64,000 bases of DNA, taken from the NCBI RefSeq assembly GCF_042685645.1, contig NZ_JBHUNX010000001.1, positions 4,588,001-4,652,000 on the forward strand, in the 5' to 3' direction. The position numbers and the translations under genes are program-made. Below the pieces are notes generated by a model. That model worked only from the letters and a program-made list of their open reading frames with translations. It was not told where the DNA came from and searched no databases. This stretch comes from Salininema proteolyticum (GTDB lineage Bacteria > Actinomycetota > Actinomycetes > Mycobacteriales > Micromonosporaceae). Positions 54,967-63,673 of the stretch are shown here, piece by piece. The number at the start of each line of letters is the position of its first letter. Position 1 is the stretch's first letter.

Positions 54967-55194
54967 ATGCGAATCACCATGCGGGCGTTGTACTCCACGC
55001 CAGAATGGACCGCCTCACCGGGCCAGACGATCACGGTGCCCGGCACACTCGGCCGCACTCTGATCGACCGCCGTTACGCAGTGGCCGCCGACAGCGACCC
55101 CGCCGAGACGCCGACCGAACCGGCATCGACGCCGACGCGGAAGGCCACCAAGCGGGCCCGCGGCCGTGCCACCGAGAAACCCACCGAGGAGTAG
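54967..55194 (+). CDS. Small head-region protein with basic tail
   Basis: 75 aa; residues 1-45 may form a small beta fold with a GRTLIDRRYAV segment, followed by a Pro/Thr/Lys/Arg-rich tail. GGGGG precedes ATG. It may fit the space between capsid and connector genes. No known family. Confidence 0.6.
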   Translation: MRITMRALYSTPEWTASPGQTITVPGTLGRTLIDRRYAVAADSDPAETPTEPASTPTRKATKRARGRATEKPTEE

Positions 55195-55200
55195 CACCTA

Positions 55201-55758
55201 ATGGCGTGGACCACGGTCGCCGAGTTCTACCGCTACCTCCGACAGCCCGCCCCGACGTCGGGGTCGGACGAGGAGGCCGAGGCAGAGCAGGCGCTCGACG
55301 CCGCCGTTGCCGCCATCGAGGACGAGGCCGGTCAGGCTCTCGACGAGTCGACCGATACCGTCGTCCTCGATGGTTCCGGCGGGCGCGAACTCATAGTGCC
55401 GCGGTGGCCCGTGACCGCCGTCGTGTCCGTGACGCTCCTGGAGGAGTCCGACGTCCTCACCGAGGGATTCGGGGAGGACTTCACGTGGTCGAAGTCCGGA
55501 GTTTTCCACTACCTCACCGGATGCTGGCCGACCGCTCAACAGTCGATCGAGGTCGTCTACACCGCCGGATGGGCCCCTGTCCCACTGAGCCTGCGGCGGA
55601 TCGCCTGGCGCCTGGCCGCCACACAGGCAGTGAACCCGACTGGTGTCGAATCCGAGAGAATCGGTGACTACCAGGTGAAATACAAGTCCGACGTGATCGC
55701 CGGGGAGCTCACCGCCGCCGATCGTCGCATCATCTCGCGATACGCGGTCCGCGAATGA
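55201..55758 (+). CDS. Head-tail connector protein (gp6-like)
   Basis: 185 aa, helical start (VAEFYRYLRQ) with acidic stretches, then a beta core (VPRWPVTAVVSVTLLE) and FHYLTG, as in HK97 gp6-type connectors that sit below the portal. The stop overlaps the next start (ATGA at 55755-55758). Confidence 0.8.
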   Translation: MAWTTVAEFYRYLRQPAPTSGSDEEAEAEQALDAAVAAIEDEAGQALDESTDTVVLDGSGGRELIVPRWPVTAVVSVTLLEESDVLTEGFGEDFTWSKSGVFHYLTGCWPTAQQSIEVVYTAGWAPVPLSLRRIAWRLAATQAVNPTGVESERIGDYQVKYKSDVIAGELTAADRRIISRYAVRE

Positions 55759-56087
55759 TCAGCCACCTTCTGAACCAGGCTCTCACCCACCAGCGGCCGA
55801 CCACCGTGCCCGACGGCGCGGGCGGCTCGACGACCACCATGGTCGACCTCGCCGTGAAGGCCTGCCGCGTCTCCCAGTCCACGGCCTCCGAACGGCTCTA
55901 CGGCGCGCAAGCCCAGGCCGACCACGCGCAGCCGATCTATTTCGCGCCCGGTGAAGACGTCCGCAAAGACGACCAGCTCGGCGATGACGACGGCCGCGCC
56001 TGGCGCGTCACCGCCGTGATACGGCCATCGAAAGCGGCCTACGTGCGTGCCGACGTCGAGCTGATCGAAACGAGAGGAGCGCCTTAA
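55755..56087 (+). CDS. Head closure / head-tail joining protein
   Basis: 110 aa with HQRPTTVPDGAGGST and YFAPGEDVRKDDQL, an SPP1 gp16-like beta-barrel pattern. It seals the connector after packaging. ATGA-coupled to gp6 and TAATG-coupled to the next gene. Confidence 0.8.
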   Translation: MISHLLNQALTHQRPTTVPDGAGGSTTTMVDLAVKACRVSQSTASERLYGAQAQADHAQPIYFAPGEDVRKDDQLGDDDGRAWRVTAVIRPSKAAYVRADVELIETRGAP

Positions 56088-56446
56088 TGCCGAAGTACCG
56101 TATCGACGTCGCCGGGTCCAATCAACTCCAGCGCCGCCTCGCCGCGCTCCCCGACGATCTCCGCGACTCGTTGAAGGGATCACTGCGGGACGCCGCGAAG
56201 TCCGTCCGCTCCGAGGCACAGGACGAGGTCCCCGTTGAATCGGGCGACCTACGCAAGTCGATCAAGTTCCGCGTCGATGGCCGCAAGCTCACCGCCACCG
56301 TCCGCGTTGAGAAGTTCTACGGCCACTTCGTCGAGTTCGGGACCACCTCACAAGAGGCGCAGCCGTTCATGCGGCCCGCATTCGAGGCCGAACGCCGACG
56401 CTTCGCCGGGCGGATCTCCGACGACGTCCGCAAGGCGCTGTCGTGA
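56087..56446 (+). CDS. HK97 gp10-like neck/tail protein
   Basis: 119 aa with EVPVESGDLRKSIKF and YGHFVEFGTTSQEAQPFMRPAFE, the HK97-gp10 family signature. Proteins of this family join the tail tube to the neck. TAATG start overlap. Confidence 0.92.
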   Translation: MPKYRIDVAGSNQLQRRLAALPDDLRDSLKGSLRDAAKSVRSEAQDEVPVESGDLRKSIKFRVDGRKLTATVRVEKFYGHFVEFGTTSQEAQPFMRPAFEAERRRFAGRISDDVRKALS

Positions 56447-56856
56447 TCGCCGACTCCCCGGCCGTTTCCATCCAGCAGGCCGTGTATGCGGCACTCGTCG
56501 CCGACACGGAGCTGACGCAAACGCTCGGGTTCTCCGTCGTCGATGACACCGATGCCGTCTCCTACCCGTATGTGTCGATGGGCGAGGGCACCGAGGGACC
56601 CGACAACGTCCACGACCAGTTCGGCCGAGACTGCACGATCACGCTGCACGTGTGGTCGGAGGAGGCCGGATTCACGCAGGCCAACCAGGGCGCTGCACGC
56701 GCCACGGCCGTGCTCGACCACCAGACGTTGACCCTCACGGGCCACCGCGCGGTCGCCGTCCGGTTCGCGAGCGCGACGCGCATGCGCGACCCCCGCGAAC
56801 AGTTCGTCCGACACGTCGCGATCACCTTCCGCGTCGTGACCACGCAAACCAGCTAA
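56443..56856 (+). CDS. Tail terminator protein (DUF3168-like)
   Basis: 137 aa from GTG 56443 (GTGA overlap). SIQQAVYAALVAD start, YPYVSMGEG and DCTITLHVWS with a terminal VAITFRVVT strand give the gpU/DUF3168 pattern. These proteins cap the tail and fix tube length with the tape measure. Confidence 0.85.
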   Translation: MIADSPAVSIQQAVYAALVADTELTQTLGFSVVDDTDAVSYPYVSMGEGTEGPDNVHDQFGRDCTITLHVWSEEAGFTQANQGAARATAVLDHQTLTLTGHRAVAVRFASATRMRDPREQFVRHVAITFRVVTTQTS

Positions 56857-56877
56857 CCATCCATCTAGGAGGAAACA

Positions 56878-57219
56878 ATGGCTGCACTCAGCACCGTCGA
56901 CGTCTCCGTGGCGTCGCCGGTAAACGACCTCGACGGCGACCTTGTCTCGGCCGCTGCCGGAGGCGACACCGCCGAGGTCGCCACCTCGAACATGTTCCTG
57001 GTCGTGAAGAACGACGACGCCTCGTCGCACACGGCCACCATCGCCACGCCCGGCGCGGTCAAGGGCCTGGCTATTGACGACGTCGCCGTTACCGTAGCCG
57101 ACGGTGACTATGCGATCGTGCCGTTGAGCCTCATCTTCCGTGGCTCCACCGGACGCGCTTCTATCAGCTACGACGCCGTCACCTCGGTGAGCGTCGGTGT
57201 TTTCAGGATGGTGATCTGA
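56878..57219 (+). CDS. Small beta-rich tail-region protein
   Basis: 113 aa rich in Val, Thr and Ala, with repeated beta patterns. AGGAGG precedes ATG. It lies between the tail terminator and major tail genes. Possibly a decoration or minor tail protein. No family assigned. Confidence 0.65.
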   Translation: MAALSTVDVSVASPVNDLDGDLVSAAAGGDTAEVATSNMFLVVKNDDASSHTATIATPGAVKGLAIDDVAVTVADGDYAIVPLSLIFRGSTGRASISYDAVTSVSVGVFRMVI

Positions 57220-57220
57220 C

Positions 57221-57655
57221 ATGGCCGGCCGTGACGCATGGGGCACACAGTTCAAACGCGACTCCACCGGCGCCGGCGCGTTCGTCACGATCGCGTCGAT
57301 CGCCGACATCTCCGGCCCCGAACGATCCCGCGAGGAAATCGAGGTCACCGCCCACGACTCCCCGGACCAGTACAAGGAGTACGTGAAGGGCCTAAAAGAC
57401 GGCGGGGAGGTCACCATCACGCTGAACTACGACCCCGCCCAGTCGACTCACCGAGACCTCGACGGCGACTTCGAGGAGAACGCCCTGCTCGACTATCAGG
57501 TGGTGGTCCTGCCCGGCGACGCCGACGAGCTCACCATCGAATTCTCCGGCCTGTGCACGAGCCTGTCCGAGTCCTACCCGGTCGACGACAAGATGGAGAT
57601 GGAAGCGACCTTCCGCATTTCCGGCAAGGCGACCCGAACTTACGCGGGGGCCTGA
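57221..57655 (+). CDS. Major tail protein
   Basis: 144 aa with FKRDSTGAGAFVTIASIADISG, then IEVTAHDSPDQYKEYVKGLKDGGEV and a late MEMEATFRISGK strand, typical of siphophage tail-tube subunits. Position between the tail terminator and chaperone genes supports this. The stop overlaps the next start (TGATG). Confidence 0.85.
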   Translation: MAGRDAWGTQFKRDSTGAGAFVTIASIADISGPERSREEIEVTAHDSPDQYKEYVKGLKDGGEVTITLNYDPAQSTHRDLDGDFEENALLDYQVVVLPGDADELTIEFSGLCTSLSESYPVDDKMEMEATFRISGKATRTYAGA

Positions 57656-58053
57656 TGGGAGAGCTACTCAGCAAGGACGCGATCCTCAAAGCCGACGACA
57701 TCGAGCTCGCCGACATCGACGTCCCCGAGTGGGGCGGCACCGTTCGCCTCCGTGGTCTCGACGGGATGCAGCGGGCCCGCATCAACGGCACTGCGATTGC
57801 CGTGCGTGGCCAGACCGTCAGCATTAAAGCCGACGCGCTCGCGGAACAGCAATTGCGGATCGTCTGTGCCTGCCTCGTCGACGCCGACGGCAAGCAGCTG
57901 TTCACCGTCAAGGAATTCGAGAAGCTCGGTCGCAAGAGTGCCGAGGTGATCGAACGCCTCTACCAGAAGGCCTCCGAGTTGTCCGGCCTCGGCGGAGAAG
58001 CGGTGGACGACACGGCAAAAAACTCCGAGAGCACCCCGAGCGACTCTTCCTGA
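57655..58053 (+). CDS. Tail assembly chaperone G
   Basis: 132 aa with an N-terminal gpG-like region (LADIDVPEWGGTVRLRGLDG) and a helical tail. A slippery A-AAA-AAC at 58017-58023 lies near the 3' end. The plain product would be about 132 aa; frameshifting there joins it to the following frame. The chaperone coats the tape measure during tail assembly. Confidence 0.88.
   Translation: MGELLSKDAILKADDIELADIDVPEWGGTVRLRGLDGMQRARINGTAIAVRGQTVSIKADALAEQQLRIVCACLVDADGKQLFTVKEFEKLGRKSAEVIERLYQKASELSGLGGEAVDDTAKNSESTPSDSS
58017..58023 (+). promoter_or_regulatory. Programmed -1 ribosomal frameshift site
   Basis: A-AAA-AAC in the zero frame (codons GCA AAA AAC) is the classic X-XXY-YYZ heptamer. The -1 frame runs open from here into the next gene (58053-58358), whose frame is exactly -1. 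The fusion would be a G-GT protein of about 233 aa, as in lambda. Confidence 0.8.
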
Positions 58054-58358
58054 TGAGGCTCGCGCTCGAACTCGGGTGCTCCGTCCGCGAACTCCTCACC
58101 CGCCTCACCTCCGCCGAGATCACCGAATGGATGGCGTTCGAACGAATCAATGGGCCACTTGGCGGTAAACGACACGACTACAATGCCGCACTGATCACCA
58201 AGACCATCGTCGACGCCAACTCCGGCAAGAAGCGTCGACGTCGAAAGCTGACGGACTTCCTCCTCCAATGGGGAGGTAAGAGACGCCGCCCGCAGACCGG
58301 ATCCGAGATGGCAGCGAAAGCCACGGCCGCGTTCGGCATCAACGACGAGAGGAGGTGA
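58053..58358 (+). CDS. Tail assembly chaperone T (frameshift extension)
   Basis: 101 aa if started at ATG 58053, but more likely made as a -1 frameshift extension of the upstream G protein. Sequence is helical and basic (GKKRRRRKL near residue 58). Such T domains tether the chaperone to the tape measure. The TGATG overlap would also allow independent starts. Confidence 0.8.
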   Translation: MRLALELGCSVRELLTRLTSAEITEWMAFERINGPLGGKRHDYNAALITKTIVDANSGKKRRRRKLTDFLLQWGGKRRRPQTGSEMAAKATAAFGINDERR

Positions 58359-58362
58359 TCCC

Positions 58363-60258
58363 GTGGCTGTCCTCGACGAGCTCATGATCCGCATCGGCGC
58401 CGACACGAAACAGGCCGAACGTCGCATCGGTAGCCTGGAACGTACCGTCGACAAGCACATGGGCAAGATCGTCGCCCTGGGCGCGGCCGCGGGAGCCGGG
58501 CTCGGGGTGACCTTCGCCGAGGCGCTCGAACAGGAAGCGTCGAGCGATCTCCTCGCCGCCCAACTCGACCTCACCACCGCCGAGTCGGAGCGAGTCGGCG
58601 GCATCGCCGGGGAACTCTTCGCCGAGGCTTATGGCGAGAACATCGGTGAGGTCAATACCGCGTTGCGGGGGATCATCGCGCAGACCGGCGAGCTCGGCGA
58701 CGTCACCGACGACGAACTCTCCGACCTTGGCGCCAACGCGTTGAGCCTCGCGAAAATCCTCGAGACCGACGTGACCCGCGCCGTCCGGGTAGCGGGCCAG
58801 GCGGTCACCGAGGGCCTCGCCGACGACATGGGCGAGGCTTTCGACCTCATCACCACCGCCAGCCAAAAAACGATGCCCGGACTCGTGGAGGAAGTCCTCG
58901 ACGCCGCCGACGAGTACAGTCAGTTCTTCCGCACGCTCGGGTTCGATGGCGAACGGGCCTTCGGGCTACTCGCGGCCGCGTCAGAAGGCGGCCAGTACGA
59001 AATCGACAAGACCGGCGACGCGCTCAAGGAATTCACCGTCCTCGCCACCGAAATGTCGAAGTCGTCAGTCGAGGCGTTCGATGAGATCGGCCTGGACGCG
59101 CAAACCATGTCGAACAGGATCCTCGCCGGGGGCGACCAGGCCGCCGACGCATTCGACAAGATCGTGTCCGGCCTGCTCGCCATCGAGGACCCGAGCGACC
59201 GCGCCAACACGGCGATAGCGCTGTTCGGCACACCACTGGAGGACCTGTCGGTCCAGGACATTCCCGAGTTCCTCACCGGACTCATCAACACCCAGGACGA
59301 ACTCGACAATGTCGCCGGCGCGGCAGACTCCGCCAGCGAGGTATTGAACGACAACGCCTCGACCGCCTTCACCGCCTTGGGACGCGACATCAAGCAAGAC
59401 CTCATCGGCGAGCTCGAACCACTGATCCCACTCCTGGAGGACGTCGCCAAATTCATCGTCCCGCTTGCGCCGGCCTTGCTGATCGCTGCCGCGGCTGTGC
59501 TGACCATCGCGGCGGCGGTCAAGATCTGGCGCGGCATGGTCATCCTCGCGACGGTCGCACAATGGGCCTGGAACCTGTCGCTGCTGGCCAACCCGATCAC
59601 CTGGATCGTGCTGCTGATCGTCGCCCTGATCGCCGCGATCGTGCTACTCGTCGTCAACTGGGACAAGGTGGTTGCAGCGATCGGTCTCGCCTGGGACTGG
59701 CTGAAGGAGAAGGCGTCGTCCATCTGGGACACGATCACGAGCATCATCAGCATGGCCTGGGAATGGGTCACCGACAAGGTCATGGGGGCATTGAGCATCA
59801 TCCAAAGCTGGATCGTCGACAAGTGGAACAGCATCGTCGACTTCGTGACCGGCCTGCCGGGGCGCATCGGCAGTGCCGTCAGCGGCATGTGGGACGGCAT
59901 CAAGGACGCGTTCCGATCCGCGATCAACTGGATCATCGGCGCGTGGAACGGCCTGTCATTCACCGTCCCCTCCGTCGACATGGGTCCACTCGGAGAGATC
60001 GGCGGGTTCACGATCTCGACCCCGAATATCCCGATGCTCGCCAACGGCGGCATCGTCACCAGCCCCACGCTCGCCATGATCGGCGAGGGCGGCCAGGACG
60101 AGGCCGTCGTCCCCCTGCCACGCGGCGCGAAGGACGCCTTCGGAGGAGGAGCCACGGAGATCACCATCCGCCTCGATGGCGACGAGGACCTAGTCCGCAT
60201 GGTCCGCCGAGGAATCGCCGCCCGCGGCGGCAACGTCCAAACGGTGCTAGGGAGCTGA
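58363..60258 (+). CDS. Tape measure protein
   Basis: 631 aa from GTG 58363. A long helical N-terminal half, two or three hydrophobic helices near 365-435 and repeated Trp-rich amphipathic segments (WDWLKEKASSIWD) near 445-530, then an ITIRLDGDED-like C-terminus. Tail length scales with this protein, so about 90-95 nm would be expected at 1.5 A per residue. It also helps the DNA pass the membrane. Confidence 0.93.
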   Translation: MAVLDELMIRIGADTKQAERRIGSLERTVDKHMGKIVALGAAAGAGLGVTFAEALEQEASSDLLAAQLDLTTAESERVGGIAGELFAEAYGENIGEVNTALRGIIAQTGELGDVTDDELSDLGANALSLAKILETDVTRAVRVAGQAVTEGLADDMGEAFDLITTASQKTMPGLVEEVLDAADEYSQFFRTLGFDGERAFGLLAAASEGGQYEIDKTGDALKEFTVLATEMSKSSVEAFDEIGLDAQTMSNRILAGGDQAADAFDKIVSGLLAIEDPSDRANTAIALFGTPLEDLSVQDIPEFLTGLINTQDELDNVAGAADSASEVLNDNASTAFTALGRDIKQDLIGELEPLIPLLEDVAKFIVPLAPALLIAAAAVLTIAAAVKIWRGMVILATVAQWAWNLSLLANPITWIVLLIVALIAAIVLLVVNWDKVVAAIGLAWDWLKEKASSIWDTITSIISMAWEWVTDKVMGALSIIQSWIVDKWNSIVDFVTGLPGRIGSAVSGMWDGIKDAFRSAINWIIGAWNGLSFTVPSVDMGPLGEIGGFTISTPNIPMLANGGIVTSPTLAMIGEGGQDEAVVPLPRGAKDAFGGGATEITIRLDGDEDLVRMVRRGIAARGGNVQTVLGS

Positions 60259-60259
60259 C

Positions 60260-63200
60260 ATGGCCGAAGACTTTGTAGTGGAGCTGCGCTACAACGGAAC
60301 GTGGAACGACATCACCGCCGACGTCCGTGACGCTGACCCGATCGTCACCACCCGCGGCCGTCGCGACTGGGCGAACCACGCCGACCCGGCGACTTGCACC
60401 CTTAGACTCAACAACGGCGCCTCGGCGGCCGCCACCGGCCAGTTCGGCCGCTACTCACCCCGCAACCCACTCTCGGACCTGTACGGGCTGATCGGGCGGA
60501 ACACGCCGCTGCGAGTCCGGTCCATTCCCCGAGCGAGCCATCTCTACGCTTCCGGCGGGACCGACCCGTGGGCCTACGCGACCACACCGGACCATTCCAC
60601 GCTCGATATCACCAGCGACCTCGACGTGCGCCTTGACATCGACCCGGACTCCTGGCGCCCGACAAAGTCACGCGGGTTGGCGCGCAAATACGTGACCACC
60701 GATGACCACCGGTCGTGGGCCGTGGAGCTGGAGAACGGGGGGAACCTGTGGCTCGCGTGGTCACCTGACGGAACGCTTGGTTCCCGACTGATCGCACGGT
60801 CCACAGTCTCATTGCCAGTGTCGCAGAACCGGCTTGCGGTCCGGGCAACTTTGGACGTCGATGATGGTACGGGCGGGTGGACTGTCCGATTCTGGACGGC
60901 ACCGACCATCGACGGTGCCTGGACTCAACTCGGCGACCCGGTATCCGAGTCCGGCACCACCGCGGTGCATGCGTCTACGGCACCGGTTGAAGTCGGCCGC
61001 ATCGGGCCCCTCGGAGTGGAAGTGGCGCCGTTTGTGGGCCGGGTCTACGCCTTCCAGCTGTACGACGGGATTGATGGAACGCTGGTCGCCAACGCGGACT
61101 TTCGCGACCTCGACGCCGACGCGGAGAGCTTCACCGACTCGTCCGGCCGTGAATGGGATATCGAAGGCCACGCCTATATTCGGGATGACGCTACCCGCTT
61201 CGTCGGCGAGGTCGCCTCATGGCCGCCCCGGTGGGACCTATCGGGCGCTGACCAGCGGGTATCGGTCACCGCCGCCGGGATTACCCGACGGCTCCAACAG
61301 GGCGCCAAGCCTCTTAAATCGTCTCTCTTCCGCGACCTCTCCATAAGGGATGACGTCGTGGCATACTGGCCACTGGAGGAGCCTTCGGGAGCGACCCGGT
61401 TCACGTCAGGACGCCCAGGCAGCTCGTCCTACCTGATACCCCGGGACCTCCCCGAGATCGAGTTCGCCGCCGACGACTCGCTCAACGCGTCTGCCGCCCT
61501 GCCGACCATCGGAGCCTCCACGATTCTGGGCGACGTCCCTCCCTACACCGGGGCCACGGACCAACGATTCTTCTGCTACATGCGGATCCCGACCGACGGA
61601 TTCGATTCGGACAGACTGATATTCAGGCTGGCCACGACCGGATCGGCTGCGCTGTGGGACATCTATTCCACCATCGGCGACGGAATCCGAGTCATCGCCT
61701 TCGACGAGGACGGCAACGAGCTCGAAAACAAGGTGGTTACCAGCGACCTCTACGGCCGCCCCAACTTCATCTCCCTACTGTTGCTGCAGAACGGCGCCGA
61801 TGTCGATTGGCAGTTCGCATGGTTCCCCATTGACGACCCCTCCGCGCTGACCATGAGCGGCACGATCTCCGGTGCAACCTACGGGCGCTTCTCGAAGATC
61901 TTTGTCGGGTCGACCAACGACGTCGAAGGCACTACCTTCGGCCACCCGACGATTCTCAACGACAATGTCGACCTGATCTGGGACACGATCAAGAACTCCG
62001 GCCAAGCCTGGGAAGGCGAGACCGGGACGACCCGCCTGCAGCGGTTGGCCTCCGACGAGGACCTACCGCTCGTGCGGGTCATTGGCGACAGCGACGCTGT
62101 CGAGACCATGGGGCCCCAACGCATCGTGGCGCTCATGGATCTGTTTCGGGAAGCCGCCACCGCCGACATGGGTATCCTCACCGACTCACCCGACGCGCTC
62201 GGGATCCAATACCGAACCCGGAAAAGCCTCTACAACCAGGTCCCGAAAGTCGTCATCGACTACAGCACCGGGGTGATCGCCGACCCGTTCTCGCCCGTGG
62301 AGGACGACCAGGCTACCCGCAACGACATCACCGTCAACCGCGTCGGAGGGTCCAGCCACACTGCCCGGAAGGAGAGCGGACCGCTCTCCATCGCCGCGCC
62401 ACCAGACGGTGTGGGCGTCTATGACCATTCCGAGGACATCGTCATCGACAGCGACACTCGGCTTCCCGCTCAAGCGGGCTGGCGTCTACACCTCGGCACC
62501 ATCGACGCCGCACGGTGGCCCACCGTGTCTTTCAACCTTCGCAACCCGCGCATAGCGGGAACGCTGGCAGACGATCTCCTCGCCCTCCACGAAGGCGACA
62601 TCATTCGCATCACCAACCTGCCTCCACAGGTGCCGCCAGGCCCCGTGGACCTCTTCGTCGAGGCCATCACCGAAACCCGATCAGCAGCAACCCACCTCAT
62701 CGATTTCACCTGCTCACCAGGGGAAGCTTGGACAGTCATGGAACTCGACCACGACACCACCGGCCGGATAGACACCGCTGGATCGCAATTGGCAACGGGC
62801 GCCGACAGCACCACTACCAGCCTCGTAATCGCCACCGACTCCGGCAACCAACCATGGATTGAAATCGGCCGCGGCCTCCTACTCCCTGGCGCCGACGGCT
62901 CCTATGCCTCGACCCCCGACACCGCCAGCCTGGACATCACAGGCGACATCGACCTGCGGGTGGAGGCCACGCGCGAATCCTGGGCGGCCCCGGACACCGA
63001 AGAAGTCATGGCCAGCAAATACCGCGACTCCACGAGCGACCGGAGCTGGCGATTCAGCTTCGACTCCTCCGGGTTCCTCCATTTCCGATGGTCAACAGAC
63101 GGCACCTCGGGCGCACTCGAGACCCGCTCATCCGACGCCGTGCCTGTTCCCGATCTGCAAGCGCGCCGGATCGCACTGCGCGTCACCCTCGACGTCTCCA

Positions 63201-63673
63201 CCGGCGACGTGACGTTCTGGACGGCGTCAACCATCGACGGCTCCTGGACACAACTCGGCACCACCCAAACCGGATCGGCCACATCCATTTACGCCAGCGC
63301 CGCCGACCTCGAAGCCGGCGCCCGCGACGACGGTACCCAGACGCCATGGCACGGGACGATTCACGCCCTGCAGGTTCGCAACGGCATCGCCGGAACACTC
63401 GTCGCGGACACCAACTTCGCCGAACAGGACACCGCGACAAACACCTTCACCGACGACACGGGCCTGCCGTGGACCGCGCACGGCGACGCATCGATCGGGC
63501 CAGAGGACACGTTCGACATCACCATTGGAGGAGAGACCATGCTCGTCGAAGGCATCACCGGCGCCACCTCACCACAAACCTTCCGCGTCGTGCGCGCTCG
63601 CAACGGCATCGAGAAATCGCAGACCGCCGGGACTAGCGTCTTCCTCGCCTCGCCCCACGTGATCGCGCTATGA
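60260..63673 (+). CDS. Large tail protein with duplicated LamG-like domains
   Basis: 1137 aa starting MAEDFVVELRYNGTWNDITA, the usual start of actinophage minor tail proteins (distal tail or tail-tip). Two homologous LamG/concanavalin-like domains lie at about 92-300 and 875-1080, with a shared W-T-Q-L-G and VRFWTA/VTFWTA core. The middle part has DUF-type beta structure. The domains likely bind cell-surface sugars. It is followed by an ATGA overlap with the next gene. Confidence 0.82.
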   Translation: MAEDFVVELRYNGTWNDITADVRDADPIVTTRGRRDWANHADPATCTLRLNNGASAAATGQFGRYSPRNPLSDLYGLIGRNTPLRVRSIPRASHLYASGGTDPWAYATTPDHSTLDITSDLDVRLDIDPDSWRPTKSRGLARKYVTTDDHRSWAVELENGGNLWLAWSPDGTLGSRLIARSTVSLPVSQNRLAVRATLDVDDGTGGWTVRFWTAPTIDGAWTQLGDPVSESGTTAVHASTAPVEVGRIGPLGVEVAPFVGRVYAFQLYDGIDGTLVANADFRDLDADAESFTDSSGREWDIEGHAYIRDDATRFVGEVASWPPRWDLSGADQRVSVTAAGITRRLQQGAKPLKSSLFRDLSIRDDVVAYWPLEEPSGATRFTSGRPGSSSYLIPRDLPEIEFAADDSLNASAALPTIGASTILGDVPPYTGATDQRFFCYMRIPTDGFDSDRLIFRLATTGSAALWDIYSTIGDGIRVIAFDEDGNELENKVVTSDLYGRPNFISLLLLQNGADVDWQFAWFPIDDPSALTMSGTISGATYGRFSKIFVGSTNDVEGTTFGHPTILNDNVDLIWDTIKNSGQAWEGETGTTRLQRLASDEDLPLVRVIGDSDAVETMGPQRIVALMDLFREAATADMGILTDSPDALGIQYRTRKSLYNQVPKVVIDYSTGVIADPFSPVEDDQATRNDITVNRVGGSSHTARKESGPLSIAAPPDGVGVYDHSEDIVIDSDTRLPAQAGWRLHLGTIDAARWPTVSFNLRNPRIAGTLADDLLALHEGDIIRITNLPPQVPPGPVDLFVEAITETRSAATHLIDFTCSPGEAWTVMELDHDTTGRIDTAGSQLATGADSTTTSLVIATDSGNQPWIEIGRGLLLPGADGSYASTPDTASLDITGDIDLRVEATRESWAAPDTEEVMASKYRDSTSDRSWRFSFDSSGFLHFRWSTDGTSGALETRSSDAVPVPDLQARRIALRVTLDVSTGDVTFWTASTIDGSWTQLGTTQTGSATSIYASAADLEAGARDDGTQTPWHGTIHALQVRNGIAGTLVADTNFAEQDTATNTFTDDTGLPWTAHGDASIGPEDTFDITIGGETMLVEGITGATSPQTFRVVRARNGIEKSQTAGTSVFLASPHVIAL

